Below, in pieces: positions 25,239 to 34,318 of a DNA stretch of 64,000 nucleotides. The notes under the pieces are model-generated. The model worked only from the letters and a program-made list of their open reading frames with translations. It did not search any database and had not been told where the DNA came from. How positions within the stretch are numbered: the stretch's first letter is position 1; each line of letters starts with the position of its first letter. The DNA comes from Afipia sp. OHSU_II-C1 (GTDB lineage: Bacteria; Pseudomonadota; Alphaproteobacteria; Rhizobiales; Xanthobacteraceae). Location of the stretch: NCBI RefSeq assembly GCF_000497575.1, contig NZ_APJI01000030.1:1-64000 (forward strand), in the 5' to 3' direction. Both the position numbers and the translations under genes were made by a program.

Positions 25239-25302
25239 TCGATACAACGTCGCAAGCAGCCTGCCGGGCGCTTGCGGCGTGACATCGGCGCGAATTCCGG
25301 AA

Positions 25303-25334
25303 GGTAACGAATTCTCAACCAATTCGTGGTTACC
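25303..25334. promoter_or_regulatory. Imperfect inverted repeat between dehydrogenase and membrane protein genes
   Basis: GGTAAC-GAATT and AATTC-gtg-GTTACC face each other across seven bases, 31 bases before the next start codon. It lacks a T run, so an operator is at least as likely as a terminator. Confidence 0.3.
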
Positions 25335-25364
25335 AAATAGTAAACCTATTCGGAGTTAGCGCTC

Positions 25365-26204
25365 ATGACCGACCACACTGCCGACGGCGAGATCAAGGAT
25401 TCCAGCAATCACAGCGAAGCATCGCTGGTGCCGGATGCCGGCGATATGGCTGCGCATGAGACGAAGGCGGCGGATGCGCCGCAGGAAAGCGCAGCGGCGC
25501 ATCCCGCCAGGCAGCCGTCCAAGGAAATCACCCTGCAGCGTCTGACGCCGCACAGCTCCTGGGAAGACATTGTCAACGAAAGCGCCGCGCGCGAGCAGCA
25601 GTTCAACGCCGCGCCTGCCACAGGCCGCCGTCTCTCGATCGCCGCCATCGTCGCTATCGCAGCAGCGGTCGGCGCCATCGGCGGTTCGCTGGCGACCGTG
25701 AGCGCCGGCCACTACCTGAAGAACGATCAGACCGCTTCGGTTGCGGCCGTCACCGCTGCCGAGCAGGCACGTTCAGTCGAAAGCGCGCTCGCAAAGATCA
25801 ATGCCGATATCTCTGCTCTCAAGACCAGCAGCGCTGCGCAATCGGCGAAGATCGCCGAACGCATCGACCGGGTCGAAAAAGCCCAGGCCGAGCCTGCCGC
25901 GAAGCTGGCGAAGCTGAGCGAGGCCGTTGAAAAGCTGAAGGCGCCTGCGCAGACAGCGAACGCTGCTCCGGAAACCACCGGCTCGATCAAGCCTGCCGCT
26001 GCGCAGCCGGGCCGGCTTCCGGTGGTTGAAGGCTGGACACTGCGTGAAGTGTCGGATGGCATCGCAACGGTGACCGGCCGACAGGGAATCTTCGATGTGA
26101 TTCCGGGCGATCCGCTTCCGGGCGTCGGCCGGGTCGATGCGATCCGCCGTCAGGACGGCCGCTGGGTCGTCGTGACCAGCCGCGGCCTGATTATCTCGCG
26201 TTAA
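25365..26204 (+). CDS. Hypothetical membrane-anchored protein with coiled coil
   Basis: A 279-residue protein of unknown function. It has an acidic cytoplasmic N-terminus and one membrane helix (SIAAIVAIAAAVGAIGGSLATV, about 87-108). An Ala/Lys/Glu-rich coiled coil follows (about 125-200, AKIAERIDRVEKAQAEPAAK). A compact C-terminal domain begins WTLREVSDGIATVTGRQGIF and ends VVVTSRGLIISR. This plan resembles envelope scaffolding proteins of the Hyphomicrobiales, but no family was recognised. A gap of 126 bp with an inverted repeat separates it from the gene before. Confidence 0.75.
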   Translation: MTDHTADGEIKDSSNHSEASLVPDAGDMAAHETKAADAPQESAAAHPARQPSKEITLQRLTPHSSWEDIVNESAAREQQFNAAPATGRRLSIAAIVAIAAAVGAIGGSLATVSAGHYLKNDQTASVAAVTAAEQARSVESALAKINADISALKTSSAAQSAKIAERIDRVEKAQAEPAAKLAKLSEAVEKLKAPAQTANAAPETTGSIKPAAAQPGRLPVVEGWTLREVSDGIATVTGRQGIFDVIPGDPLPGVGRVDAIRRQDGRWVVVTSRGLIISR

Positions 26205-26323
26205 GACTGTCGGGAACCCGTTTCATCTTCCTGTCAGAAAGCGCGGGACCGCTAAAATTTGAGCGTTCCCCTGAACGGACCGGCATGATCTCGCGGGCAT
26301 GATGCAGCCTCTGATGAAGAGGG

Positions 26324-26557
26324 ATGAGCATGCCTGCATATCGAGTGATTCCGCGCCTCCATGTGGTTAATTTTTTCGCCCACGAGGTGACCGACGTATC
26401 TGATGGCGTGCCGTCGGCAGCGAACGACAACAATTGCCCGTATTGCGGCGGCGTGCTCGAGCCGGGTGACAAGGCGTCCGATTGTTCCGGTTCGGGTGCC
26501 GATTCCGGTGCCTGGCCGATGATCCCGTTCCCAAAAGGGTGGGGCGCGTCCTGCTAA
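26324..26557 (+). CDS. Possible small protein with CxxC motif
   Basis: A 77-residue reading frame of unknown function. It contains SAANDNNCPYCGGVLEPGD, where CPYC could be half of a zinc site, and two further cysteines near the C-terminus. GAAGAGG lies upstream of the ATG. Its stop overlaps the stop of the convergent MFS gene by four bases. The Cys pair and the ANDN stretch, common in small alphaproteobacterial proteins, argue for a real gene; short length and lack of known homology argue against. Confidence 0.45.
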   Translation: MSMPAYRVIPRLHVVNFFAHEVTDVSDGVPSAANDNNCPYCGGVLEPGDKASDCSGSGADSGAWPMIPFPKGWGASC

Positions 26558-27795
26558 GCGGGATTCTGGCGCGCGGGAACCGCGCGCTGACCGGCGAGAT
26601 ACAAAATCAGTCCGAGGATGGTTAGCGCCGCCTGTACGACGCCGATGGCGAGCGTGGCGCTGGCGATCGACGCGGTCAGCATGACGCCGATCGATGCTCC
26701 CGCCATTTGCAGGAAGCCAAGCAATGCCGAGGCGAGGCCGGCCCGGTCGCCGAACGGCTGCAGGGCGGTCGCAGTCCCGAGCGGCGTGACCATGCCGAAC
26801 CCGGCAAGGAACAAGGTCACCGGGACCAGATAGCTCCAGATCGTCGGGGTGACCCAATGAGTCAGCAGCAGCAGGGCGCCGCCCGCAGTTGCGATGGCAA
26901 GCCCGACCACCGTGGCGCGGGCATGGCCGATCTTCATCGCCAGATGCGGCGCCGCCATCCCGGATCCGAAGACGACGAACACGGTGCCTGCGAAGAACAG
27001 GCCGAGCTGGACCGGCGAGAAACCGAGCCCGTCGATCAGGACGCGCGGCGTTCCTGAAAACATCGCGAAGAGGGCGCCCATGAACAGCCCGATGGCGCCT
27101 GCCGGTGCAATGAACCGGAGATCGGTGAGCAGACCCCGGTACCCGCGCAGGATGGCCGGCAAATGTATCGACACGTTTGCATCGGCGCGATGCGTCTCTC
27201 CGACATAACGGTAATAGGCGAGCGCGACGATCGCCCCAAATACGGCGACAGCGAAGAATTCCGAGCGCCACCCGAAGGTCGTGTCCAGAAGACCGCCGAT
27301 CAGCGGTGAGAAGCCGGGAGCCGCCGACATGGCAACCATGATGAAGGCCAGTGCGCGCGTCAGCGCTTCGCCGCTCAGCAGATCGCGGGCGATGGCGCGC
27401 GAGAGGACCGATGCACAGCAGGCGCCGAGCGCCTGGATCGTGCGCCCGATCAGCAGCATGGGCAGGTCGGTGGCGAACTGACACCAGATGCTTCCGGCCA
27501 CAAAGATGCCGAGGCCGAACATCACCGGTTTCCAGCGTCCGTAACGGTCGGACAACGGCCCGACGATCAACTGCCCGATCGCGAAGACTGCGAGATAGAC
27601 ACTGATGGCCGAAGCTACGGCAGCCGTTGAGACATTGAGCGTCTTCGCGATTGCCGGCAAAGAGGGCAGCAAAATGCTGGTTGCGAAAGAGCCGACTGCG
27701 GCGAGTGCGGCCAGAACGACGATGTCAACGGAAATGGATGTCGGCGCGCGAGCGGAGATCAGTTCGTCTCCGGCGTCGGCATTTTGAACGGTCAT
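26554..27795 (-). CDS. Bcr/CflA-type MFS multidrug efflux transporter
   Basis: A 413-residue twelve-helix major facilitator protein. The first half carries ATSILLPSLPAIAKTLNVS and the MFS signature GPLSDRYGRWKPVMFG after helix 2. GRTIQALGACCASVLSRAIA matches the drug:H+ antiporter (12-TMS, Bcr/CflA) branch. It probably exports drugs or metabolites with proton exchange. The start at 27795 follows AAGGGG and gives MTVQNADAG; a longer in-frame start lacks support. It is divergent from htpX. Confidence 0.87.
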   Translation of the reverse strand: MTVQNADAGDELISARAPTSISVDIVVLAALAAVGSFATSILLPSLPAIAKTLNVSTAAVASAISVYLAVFAIGQLIVGPLSDRYGRWKPVMFGLGIFVAGSIWCQFATDLPMLLIGRTIQALGACCASVLSRAIARDLLSGEALTRALAFIMVAMSAAPGFSPLIGGLLDTTFGWRSEFFAVAVFGAIVALAYYRYVGETHRADANVSIHLPAILRGYRGLLTDLRFIAPAGAIGLFMGALFAMFSGTPRVLIDGLGFSPVQLGLFFAGTVFVVFGSGMAAPHLAMKIGHARATVVGLAIATAGGALLLLTHWVTPTIWSYLVPVTLFLAGFGMVTPLGTATALQPFGDRAGLASALLGFLQMAGASIGVMLTASIASATLAIGVVQAALTILGLILYLAGQRAVPARQNPA

Positions 27796-28036
27796 CTGGC
27801 CACCCCTTCTTTGGCCTTCGTTTATATGACGATCATCATTCAATCAAAGCGAAACTCGCCCGGAGCTCCCCGCTTTCGCCGGGTGACGGTTGCGGCAGGA
27901 ACATGGCAGTGGGGGTTTCAGGAACGCGGCGCGCGACGCGCCGCCGCAGGGGTCCATCTTGAAGAAGGACCGATGTCCTCACCATTTATGACGGTGGAGA
28001 AAATATCCCCGGCAAAACGCCGGTCGGGAGGAGGAA

Positions 28037-28942
28037 ATGAGTTATTTCAAAACTGCGGTTCTGCTTGCCGGATTGACGGCCCTGTTCATGGGGGTCGGCT
28101 ATCTGATCGGCGGAGCGGGCGGCGCCGTGGTCGCGCTGGTGATCGCCGCCGCCACAAACATGTTTGCCTACTGGAACTCGGACCGCATGGTGCTGTCGAT
28201 GCACGGCGCCCAGGAAGTCGACGAGCGCAGTGCGCCGGAACTGGTGCGGCTTGTGGCCGAGCTTGCGGGCCGTGCGCAGTTGCCGATGCCCAAGGTCTAC
28301 CTGATGGACAATCCGCAGCCCAACGCGTTTGCGACCGGGCGCGATCCCCATCACGCCGCTGTGGCCGTGACGACCGGGCTGATGCAGATGCTGAGCCGCG
28401 AAGAACTCGCGGGCGTGATCGCGCACGAACTGGCGCATATCAAGAACCATGACACGCTGATCATGACGATCACCGCGACCATCGCCGGTGCGATTTCGAT
28501 GATCGCGCAGTTCGGGATGTTCTTCGGCGGCAACCGCGACAATGGACCGGGCATCGTCGGCTCGCTGGCGATGATGATCCTGGCGCCGCTGTCCGCGACC
28601 ATCGTGCAGATGGCGATCAGCCGCACGCGCGAATACTCGGCCGACAACATGGGCGCGCGGATTTGCGGACAGCCGATGTGGCTGGCGTCGGCGCTGGTCA
28701 AGATCGACAACGCGGCGCATCAGATCCCGAACATGGATGCAGAGCGCAGTCCTGCGACCGCGCACATGTTCATCATCAATCCGTTGTCGGGGCAGGGGAT
28801 GGACAACCTGTTCTCGACTCATCCGTCGACCGAGAACCGTGTCCGCGAGTTGCAGCGCCTTGCTGGCGAACTCGGGCCGCGCGGAAACTTCGCAACCGCG
28901 CCGGCAAATGCGAGTGGCAGACCGCGTGGCCCCTGGGGTTAA
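28037..28942 (+). CDS. htpX: Membrane zinc metalloprotease HtpX
   Basis: A 301-residue M48-family protease for quality control of inner-membrane proteins. Two N-terminal helices ([20 protein letters not shown] and [18 protein letters not shown]) precede the catalytic motif [10 protein letters not shown], in which the two His and Glu bind zinc and activate water. [11 protein letters not shown] supplies the third zinc ligand. The length is normal. The ribosome site GGGAGGAGG is strong. Expression is heat- or envelope-stress-controlled in other bacteria; no site was identified here. Confidence 0.95.
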   Translation: MSYFKTAVLLAGLTALFMGVGYLIGGAGGAVVALVIAAATNMFAYWNSDRMVLSMHGAQEVDERSAPELVRLVAELAGRAQLPMPKVYLMDNPQPNAFATGRDPHHAAVAVTTGLMQMLSREELAGVIAHELAHIKNHDTLIMTITATIAGAISMIAQFGMFFGGNRDNGPGIVGSLAMMILAPLSATIVQMAISRTREYSADNMGARICGQPMWLASALVKIDNAAHQIPNMDAERSPATAHMFIINPLSGQGMDNLFSTHPSTENRVRELQRLAGELGPRGNFATAPANASGRPRGPWG

Positions 28943-28978
28943 CGAGAAGGGCTGATCACGCGTCGCAGATCACAATCA

Positions 28979-29011
28979 AAGGTCCGATCCAGTTCTTCTG
29001 AATCGGACCTT
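28979..29011. terminator. Bidirectional terminator between htpX and cold-shock gene
   Basis: AAGGTCCGAT/ATCGGACCTT form a 10-bp stem with a 13-base loop between the convergent genes. A and T residues on both flanks allow it to work in both directions. Confidence 0.75.
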
Positions 29012-29015
29012 CCTA

Positions 29016-29216
29016 TCAAACCTTGAGATTTTCCGCGGAGGTCTTGCCGCGGTTTGCGACTTCTTCGTACTCGACCGACTGTCCCTCGTTGAGGGTTGAA
29101 AGACCTGCCTTCTCAACTGCCGAGATATGAACGAACACGTCCTTGCCGCCGTTGCTGGGCTGAATGAAACCGTAGCCCTTCGTCGGGTTGAACCACTTCA
29201 CAGTACCTTTAGCCAT
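29016..29216 (-). CDS. Cold-shock protein, CspA family
   Basis: A 66-residue single cold-shock domain that binds single-stranded RNA/DNA and melts RNA structure. It shows [18 protein letters not shown] (RNP1 KGYGFI) and [13 protein letters not shown] (RNP2 VFVH). The start at 29216 (MAKGTVKWF) follows GGAG. The frame is open further upstream, but the family always begins here. Confidence 0.95.
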   Translation of the reverse strand: MAKGTVKWFNPTKGYGFIQPSNGGKDVFVHISAVEKAGLSTLNEGQSVEYEEVANRGKTSAENLKV

Positions 29217-29375
29217 TCCGTAGTCTCCAGAGGGTAAGACCCATAGTAAGTGTCGAACCCCGCGGATGGGCGTGTCCAACGGCGCGCACGATACGCGGTA
29301 AGTGCGAGCCTTGATAGCGAAAATGGCGATTTGGGCCGGTCGCTTTCGCTTAAACTTTGCTCGAATTCGCCGGTT

Positions 29376-31115
29376 TTACGCTGCTGCAACTGCGAAATCG
29401 GCGACCAGATCCGACAGCATTCCGGCTTTTTCGGCCGTGTAGACGATCAGCGGCTCGACCCGGCCGCGGATGGGGACCTCGACCTGCGGCAAATTGGTTG
29501 CCGCAAGGTTTGCCGTTTTCAGCACGTCCGCGGACACCACGACCTCGCAGGACAGGGCCTTGGTCATGTCCTGCAGTCGCGCAGCGACATTCACGGAATC
29601 GCCCAGCGCCGTGAAGACGGTGTGTTCCTCGGACCCGATGTCGCCGATGATGACCTCGCCGGCATGAATGCCGATCCCGAACCGCAGCGGTTCCGGCACA
29701 TCGTCACCGAGGAATTCATTCAGCGCATCGACATGAATCGCGATCCGCGACGCGGCTTCGATCGCCTGCCGGCAGGCCGTCTGCGGATTGGTGGACAGGC
29801 CGAACAGCGCCAGTTGGCCGTCGCCGACGAACTGGTTCGGCTGTCCGCCGCATTCGACCACGGCCTGGGAGACAGCCGTCAGGAAGCGGTTGATGATGAA
29901 AACGGTATCGAACGGCAGAAGTTTTTCGGCGAGTTTGGTCGATCCGCGCATGTCTACGAACATGCTGACGACGTAGCGCTCCCGGCCCGGAAGCGCAGGT
30001 CTGATGGTTGCAGCCGAGGACGCATCCGTATGCGCGGGAAAGATCTGGAAGAACGCAAGATCGGTGTGAGGCCGTAGCTGGCAGGCCAGGCGAATGGCGG
30101 GATCGCCGCCGGTGCCGACGCGATCCAGCACAAAGGTCTCGCGGTTCGATGGTTCGGGCAACGCGGTGCAATCGCCGATGATGCGGATGCGGCAGGTCGA
30201 GCATCGCGCCCGGCCGCCGCAGACACTCGAATGCGGAATGTTGAAGCGGGTGCTTGCTTCGAGCACGCTCAGGCCCACCGGGACCCGGACTGTCTTGCCG
30301 TTGCCATAGGACAGCCTGACGAGGCCGCGACGGCGTTCCACCAGCGCCCGCACGCCCCGTGCGGCAATGGCGAGGCCCATCAGCCCGAGATATCCATAAA
30401 GCACGGCGGAGCTGATCTGTTCGAGGGTGACCTGTTCGGCTCCGGTTCCGACCTTTTCGCGCGACAGGATCTCTGCGCGCCATTCGGGAGCAGTGCTAGC
30501 GTTCTGGACTGCACGGCCGCCCTGATAGAGCCCGAGCATGGACAAGGTCGGGAGGATAACCGCGAGCGCGAGCAACAGCGACGATATTTTCCTGAAGTAG
30601 GGCTTGGTCCGCGCCCAGAAGTAGATGCCGATGCAGCCATGAATCCAGGACACCAGCAGCACCGCGTACATCGACCATTGCATCTCCGGGCGATACACCC
30701 AGTAGGCAAAAAAGACCTGCGGGTAATCCTTTTCATGGCCAAACAAGGATGCAGCGAGACGGACACCGATCACATGGCTGATGATGAAAACCGGGATGCT
30801 GAGGCCGAACACGAGCTGTGTCAGTTCGACGCCGGTCCAGCGAAAGTGCCGGCGCGCATAGAGCGCCCAGATTCCCAGGCCCAGATGTATCGCCACCGAG
30901 CCGTAGAGCACGATGGTCATCGGCCAGCTCTTCCAGAACACCGCATGATAATAGAGGCCGTCGTCCATCGCGCCGACCGAGATATTGCCGAGGGCGTGGT
31001 TGGCAAAATGGCTGACGATGTAGGCAAACAGGACAAGGCCGGTGGCTAGCCGCACCTGCCGGATTCCAATGCCGCGGATGAGGCGGCGAAAGGGCGATGC
31101 GGCGATCTCTGCCAT
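29376..31115 (-). CDS. Membrane-bound redox-type class III adenylate cyclase (CyaC-like, with [2Fe-2S] domain)
   Basis: A 579-residue protein of three parts. Residues about 20-265 form six or so membrane helices of the succinate-dehydrogenase cytochrome b type, with His residues placed as heme ligands (YIVSHFANHALG, GSVAIHLGLG, FIISHVIGVRL, VSWIHGCIG). Residues about 275-360 form a plant-type ferredoxin domain with CGGRARCSTC and a later Cys (IRLACQL). Residues about 385-565 are a class III cyclase domain with metal-binding VSMFVDMRGSTKLAEK and FVGDGQLALFG. Sinorhizobium CyaC, with a similar diheme anchor, is a quinone-responsive adenylate cyclase. By analogy this makes cAMP in response to respiratory redox state. 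Confidence 0.87.
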   Translation of the reverse strand: MAEIAASPFRRLIRGIGIRQVRLATGLVLFAYIVSHFANHALGNISVGAMDDGLYYHAVFWKSWPMTIVLYGSVAIHLGLGIWALYARRHFRWTGVELTQLVFGLSIPVFIISHVIGVRLAASLFGHEKDYPQVFFAYWVYRPEMQWSMYAVLLVSWIHGCIGIYFWARTKPYFRKISSLLLALAVILPTLSMLGLYQGGRAVQNASTAPEWRAEILSREKVGTGAEQVTLEQISSAVLYGYLGLMGLAIAARGVRALVERRRGLVRLSYGNGKTVRVPVGLSVLEASTRFNIPHSSVCGGRARCSTCRIRIIGDCTALPEPSNRETFVLDRVGTGGDPAIRLACQLRPHTDLAFFQIFPAHTDASSAATIRPALPGRERYVVSMFVDMRGSTKLAEKLLPFDTVFIINRFLTAVSQAVVECGGQPNQFVGDGQLALFGLSTNPQTACRQAIEAASRIAIHVDALNEFLGDDVPEPLRFGIGIHAGEVIIGDIGSEEHTVFTALGDSVNVAARLQDMTKALSCEVVVSADVLKTANLAATNLPQVEVPIRGRVEPLIVYTAEKAGMLSDLVADFAVAAA

Positions 31116-31301
31116 GCGTCAAGGGTCCGAAGCCGGTGAATGCAACCGGATGATACCGCGCTCCGGATCGTCCGGAGGCGGCGGAATCCTAACGGAGATG
31201 TTGCGGCAGCGCCATGGCCGATGGTCGTGCCGCCGTTTGACAAGACGGTGAAGCGAGCGTGTGTTTGACTTCACCGGCGGGGTCGCGGAAAAGCTAGCCG
31301 C

Positions 31302-32867
31302 ATGGGGACAACCAACGCTGCCGGAGCGACGGAAACAGGGCGTCTGACGCCGCGCGTGATGCTGGCTGCGGCGGCTGCGATGGCTGTTGTTGTGGCGTTG
31401 CAGGTGATCTACGCCGCGACCGCCGATCTGCGTACGGATGAGGCCTATTACTGGACGCTCTCAAAAGAAAACGTGCTGTCATATCTCGATCATCCGCCGA
31501 TGATCGCCTGGCTTGTGCGGTTCGGAACGGCGATTTTCGGAGACACCAATTTTGGCGCGCGCTTTGGCGGACTGCTGGCGATGTGGATCGCCGTCGCCAT
31601 CCTGGGCGACATTGTCTGGCGTCTGACGCGGAACCGGCGTGCGGTGGTTCTCGCCGTGGTGATGCCGTTCGCGGCGCCTGAATACGGCCTGTTCGCATCG
31701 CGCATCCTGCCCGACGTGGCCCTGATCCCGTTTTCGCTGGCGATGGTCTGGTCGCTGGTGCGGCTGACGCAGGGCAATGACGGGCGCTGGTGGCTGGCGG
31801 CCGGGCTGTTCGGCGGATTGTCGCTGCTGTCGAAATACACGGCGGTGTTCTTCGCGCCGGCCATTGCTGCGTTCCTGCTGGTGCCGCCGTGGCGATGGCG
31901 CTGGCTGCGCAGTATTTATCCATGGGCAGCTGTCGTCATTGCGCTCCTGGTGTTTTCGCCGGTTCTGATCTGGAATTGGCAGCACGACTGGGCGTCGTTC
32001 AAATTCCAGTTCATCCGTGCCGGTGCGGATCATGGCATCTCGGCGCGGACCGTCGGTGATTTCTTCGGGCTCCAGCTCGCGCTGGTCGGGCCGATCCTGT
32101 TTCCGGTGGTGCTCGCCGGATCGGTGATGCTGGCATGGCGCGGCTACCGGCAGCAGAATCCGGCGTCCATTCTGATCTCGACCTGTGCGCTGGCGCCGTT
32201 CGCCTACTTCTTCTGGAAATCGTTCTCGCTGCGGATCGGCGACACCTGGCCGATGCTGATCTGGCCGTTCGCCTTTGCTGCGGCAGCGATCAATCTTGCC
32301 GAGATCGGCAAGGAGCAGCGCTCAAACTGGATTCTTCGCACCGCTGAACCATGGGCGAGGGCTGCGATCATCCTCGGCGTGGTGCTGAATGTTGCGATTT
32401 TCTATTACTACAGCGTCAGCAATTTCGCGGTCGCGGCCAAACAAGACCCGATTGCAAAAGAGGCGGGTTATGGCGAGATCGCCAGACAGGCAAAAGCCGC
32501 CGCCGATAAAGTTGGCGCGACATGGATCGCGACGCTCGATTACCGGATTTACGCGGAACTGCGCTGGCATCTGAAAGACAGCATTCCGGTGGTGCAGGTG
32601 AATGAGCGCAGCCGCTTCATCGGCTTCCGGGATTCCGCGAGCGTGGCGATGACATCCGGCATCGGGCTTTATGTCGACAGCGCACCCAACGACGGCAACG
32701 TGATCGAGACGAAAACGCCCGCGGTCCTGAAACTGGTCGGACAGGCCGACCGGATGTGGCGCGGCGTGGTGATCGAGCCGTTCGCGTTCAAGACGGTCAC
32801 CGGATGGACGCCTGAGTTGTCGCCACCTCCGGACTCGCCGTTTTACAAATGGCGGTTGCTCAACTGA
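31302..32867 (+). CDS. Glycosyltransferase family 39-like integral membrane protein
   Basis: A 521-residue polytopic protein of the PMT/ArnT superfamily (PMT_2 type), with about ten hydrophobic segments. The diagnostic acidic pair lies in the first periplasmic loop (LRTDEAYYWTLSK, Asp-Glu), followed by YLDHPPMIAWLVRFGT. Such enzymes move a sugar from a polyprenyl-phosphate carrier to lipid A, protein or polysaccharide on the periplasmic side. The acceptor is unknown. It stands alone, divergent from the cyclase gene. Confidence 0.88.
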   Translation: MGTTNAAGATETGRLTPRVMLAAAAAMAVVVALQVIYAATADLRTDEAYYWTLSKENVLSYLDHPPMIAWLVRFGTAIFGDTNFGARFGGLLAMWIAVAILGDIVWRLTRNRRAVVLAVVMPFAAPEYGLFASRILPDVALIPFSLAMVWSLVRLTQGNDGRWWLAAGLFGGLSLLSKYTAVFFAPAIAAFLLVPPWRWRWLRSIYPWAAVVIALLVFSPVLIWNWQHDWASFKFQFIRAGADHGISARTVGDFFGLQLALVGPILFPVVLAGSVMLAWRGYRQQNPASILISTCALAPFAYFFWKSFSLRIGDTWPMLIWPFAFAAAAINLAEIGKEQRSNWILRTAEPWARAAIILGVVLNVAIFYYYSVSNFAVAAKQDPIAKEAGYGEIARQAKAAADKVGATWIATLDYRIYAELRWHLKDSIPVVQVNERSRFIGFRDSASVAMTSGIGLYVDSAPNDGNVIETKTPAVLKLVGQADRMWRGVVIEPFAFKTVTGWTPELSPPPDSPFYKWRLLN

Positions 32868-32900
32868 CGACGGGATTTTCCGATTCAGACGAAGCTGAAC

Positions 32901-33155
32901 TCAGTAGCAGACGTTCACGGTCCGCCAGCGGATGCCGTAAGGCGTGCGCACACGGCGCTGCACATAGCAGCCGTCATCGGCATAACCGCCGCTGACAATG
33001 ACGGGGCTGAAGCCGAGACCGAAGCCATAGCCGTGGCCCCAGCCATGACCCCAGTGATGCCCATGCCAGCCGCCTGCGGACGCGGAAGTGGGAGCGAGGG
33101 CGGCTGCGCCGAGGGCTGCGGCGGCGGCGAGTGCGAGAGTGAGCTTGCGAAACAT
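32901..33155 (-). CDS. Small secreted Gly/His-rich protein
   Basis: An 84-residue exported protein: signal peptide (MFRKLTLALAAAAALGAAAL, cleavage near SASA) then a Gly/His/Trp repeat (GGWHGHHWGHGWGHGYGFG). A C-terminal YVQRRVRTPYGIRWRTVNVC motif, frequent in small Hyphomicrobiales secreted proteins, ends the chain. The His cluster could bind metal ions, which is inference. The start at 33155 follows AGGAGA; a longer in-frame start has no signal peptide at its N-terminus. Confidence 0.8.
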   Translation of the reverse strand: MFRKLTLALAAAAALGAAALAPTSASAGGWHGHHWGHGWGHGYGFGLGFSPVIVSGGYADDGCYVQRRVRTPYGIRWRTVNVCY

Positions 33156-33274
33156 GGTCGTTCTCCTGAAGTGCGCGATCTGCGCGGGTTGATCGAAATC
33201 CACCCCTTGCAGATTGGTCGTGCCGGTCAGGAAACAGGTTCACCGGTATTTCCGGCGTTGAGATGCCTCAGGTT

Positions 33275-34318
33275 TTAGGATTTCTGATCGTCGCCGCCCG
33301 CGCGCTTCAGCAGGTCCTTGGCGAGGTCCGACAGCGCCGGGCGCGGCAGCGCCTCGAACGGCAGCGGCCGGGTCACGTCGATGGCGGCGAGGCCGAGCCG
33401 CGCGGTGAGCAACCCGTTGAGCAGGCCTTCGCCGAGCTTGGCCGACAGCTTCGCGGTGATGCCATGCCCCAGCATCTGCTGGATCAGGCTGTCGCTGGCG
33501 GCCATGCCGCCGGTCAGCGCCAGATGCGCGATCACATGGCGCATCAGCCGGATCATGCCGAGCGTGCCGGGCCGTCCGCCGTAGAGCCGCGCCAACTGCC
33601 GCACCAGCCGTAACGCTGCGGCGAACACGAACAGCATATCGATGACCGCGCCGGGGCTGACGGCGGTGACCAGCGAAACACGCTGCGCGGCGCTCGACAC
33701 CAGCCGCCGCGCTTCCTGATCGAGCGGCGTCATCAGTTCGCGCTCGGCGAGCCGAACCATGTCGGCGCCGTCGATGATGTCGCGGCCATGCTCTTCGAGC
33801 GCGGCGCGGGCGCGCGCCAGCCGTGGATTGTCGTGGGCGATCTTGAGCAGATCGCGGACGATGGCGTCGCTTTCCTTACGGTCGTCGCTGAGCAGCACGG
33901 CATTGGCCCGCGCGTGCAGCTTCTCGATGGTTTCCAGCCGCGCCAGACTTAAAGCCTCGCGCGCGATGATGACCACCAGCGCCACGACGGCGAAGATCGC
34001 GAACACAAGCCCGATGTAGCCGAGGCTGGTGCTGCGGTTGAACAGGTCCTCGACCAGATTGGAAATGCCGAGTCCGAGACCGAGCACGATCAGACCGGCG
34101 AGCGCCGTCCAGAACACGCCGCCCCAGCCGAAGCCCCTGCGCGCGGGGACGGCCGGTTCGTCGATGGGGACCGGAAGCAGGGCGGGATCGGTTTCCGGCG
34201 TGATGTGGACCTTGCCCCGCGCGGGGCGCGAGGGATCGTCCTCGGCATCCATCAGGATGACGCGGGGATCGTCGAGCTTGAATGCCGCCGGCTTGCGGTG
34301 ATGCGGCTTGTCGCTCAT
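33275..34318 (-). CDS. YcjF-like TIGR01620/UPF0283 membrane protein
   Basis: A 347-residue inner-membrane protein with two helices (VFWTALAGLIVLGLGLGISN and LGYIGLVFAIFAVVALVVII). The C-terminal region (GRPGTLGMIRLMRHVIAHLA) is typical of the TIGR01620 family. It overlaps the upstream YcjX-like GTPase gene by four bases (ATGA), a pairing conserved in proteobacteria, so the two are translationally coupled. The function of the pair is not established; links to envelope stress are known in E. coli. Confidence 0.88.
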   Translation of the reverse strand: MSDKPHHRKPAAFKLDDPRVILMDAEDDPSRPARGKVHITPETDPALLPVPIDEPAVPARRGFGWGGVFWTALAGLIVLGLGLGISNLVEDLFNRSTSLGYIGLVFAIFAVVALVVIIAREALSLARLETIEKLHARANAVLLSDDRKESDAIVRDLLKIAHDNPRLARARAALEEHGRDIIDGADMVRLAERELMTPLDQEARRLVSSAAQRVSLVTAVSPGAVIDMLFVFAAALRLVRQLARLYGGRPGTLGMIRLMRHVIAHLALTGGMAASDSLIQQMLGHGITAKLSAKLGEGLLNGLLTARLGLAAIDVTRPLPFEALPRPALSDLAKDLLKRAGGDDQKS

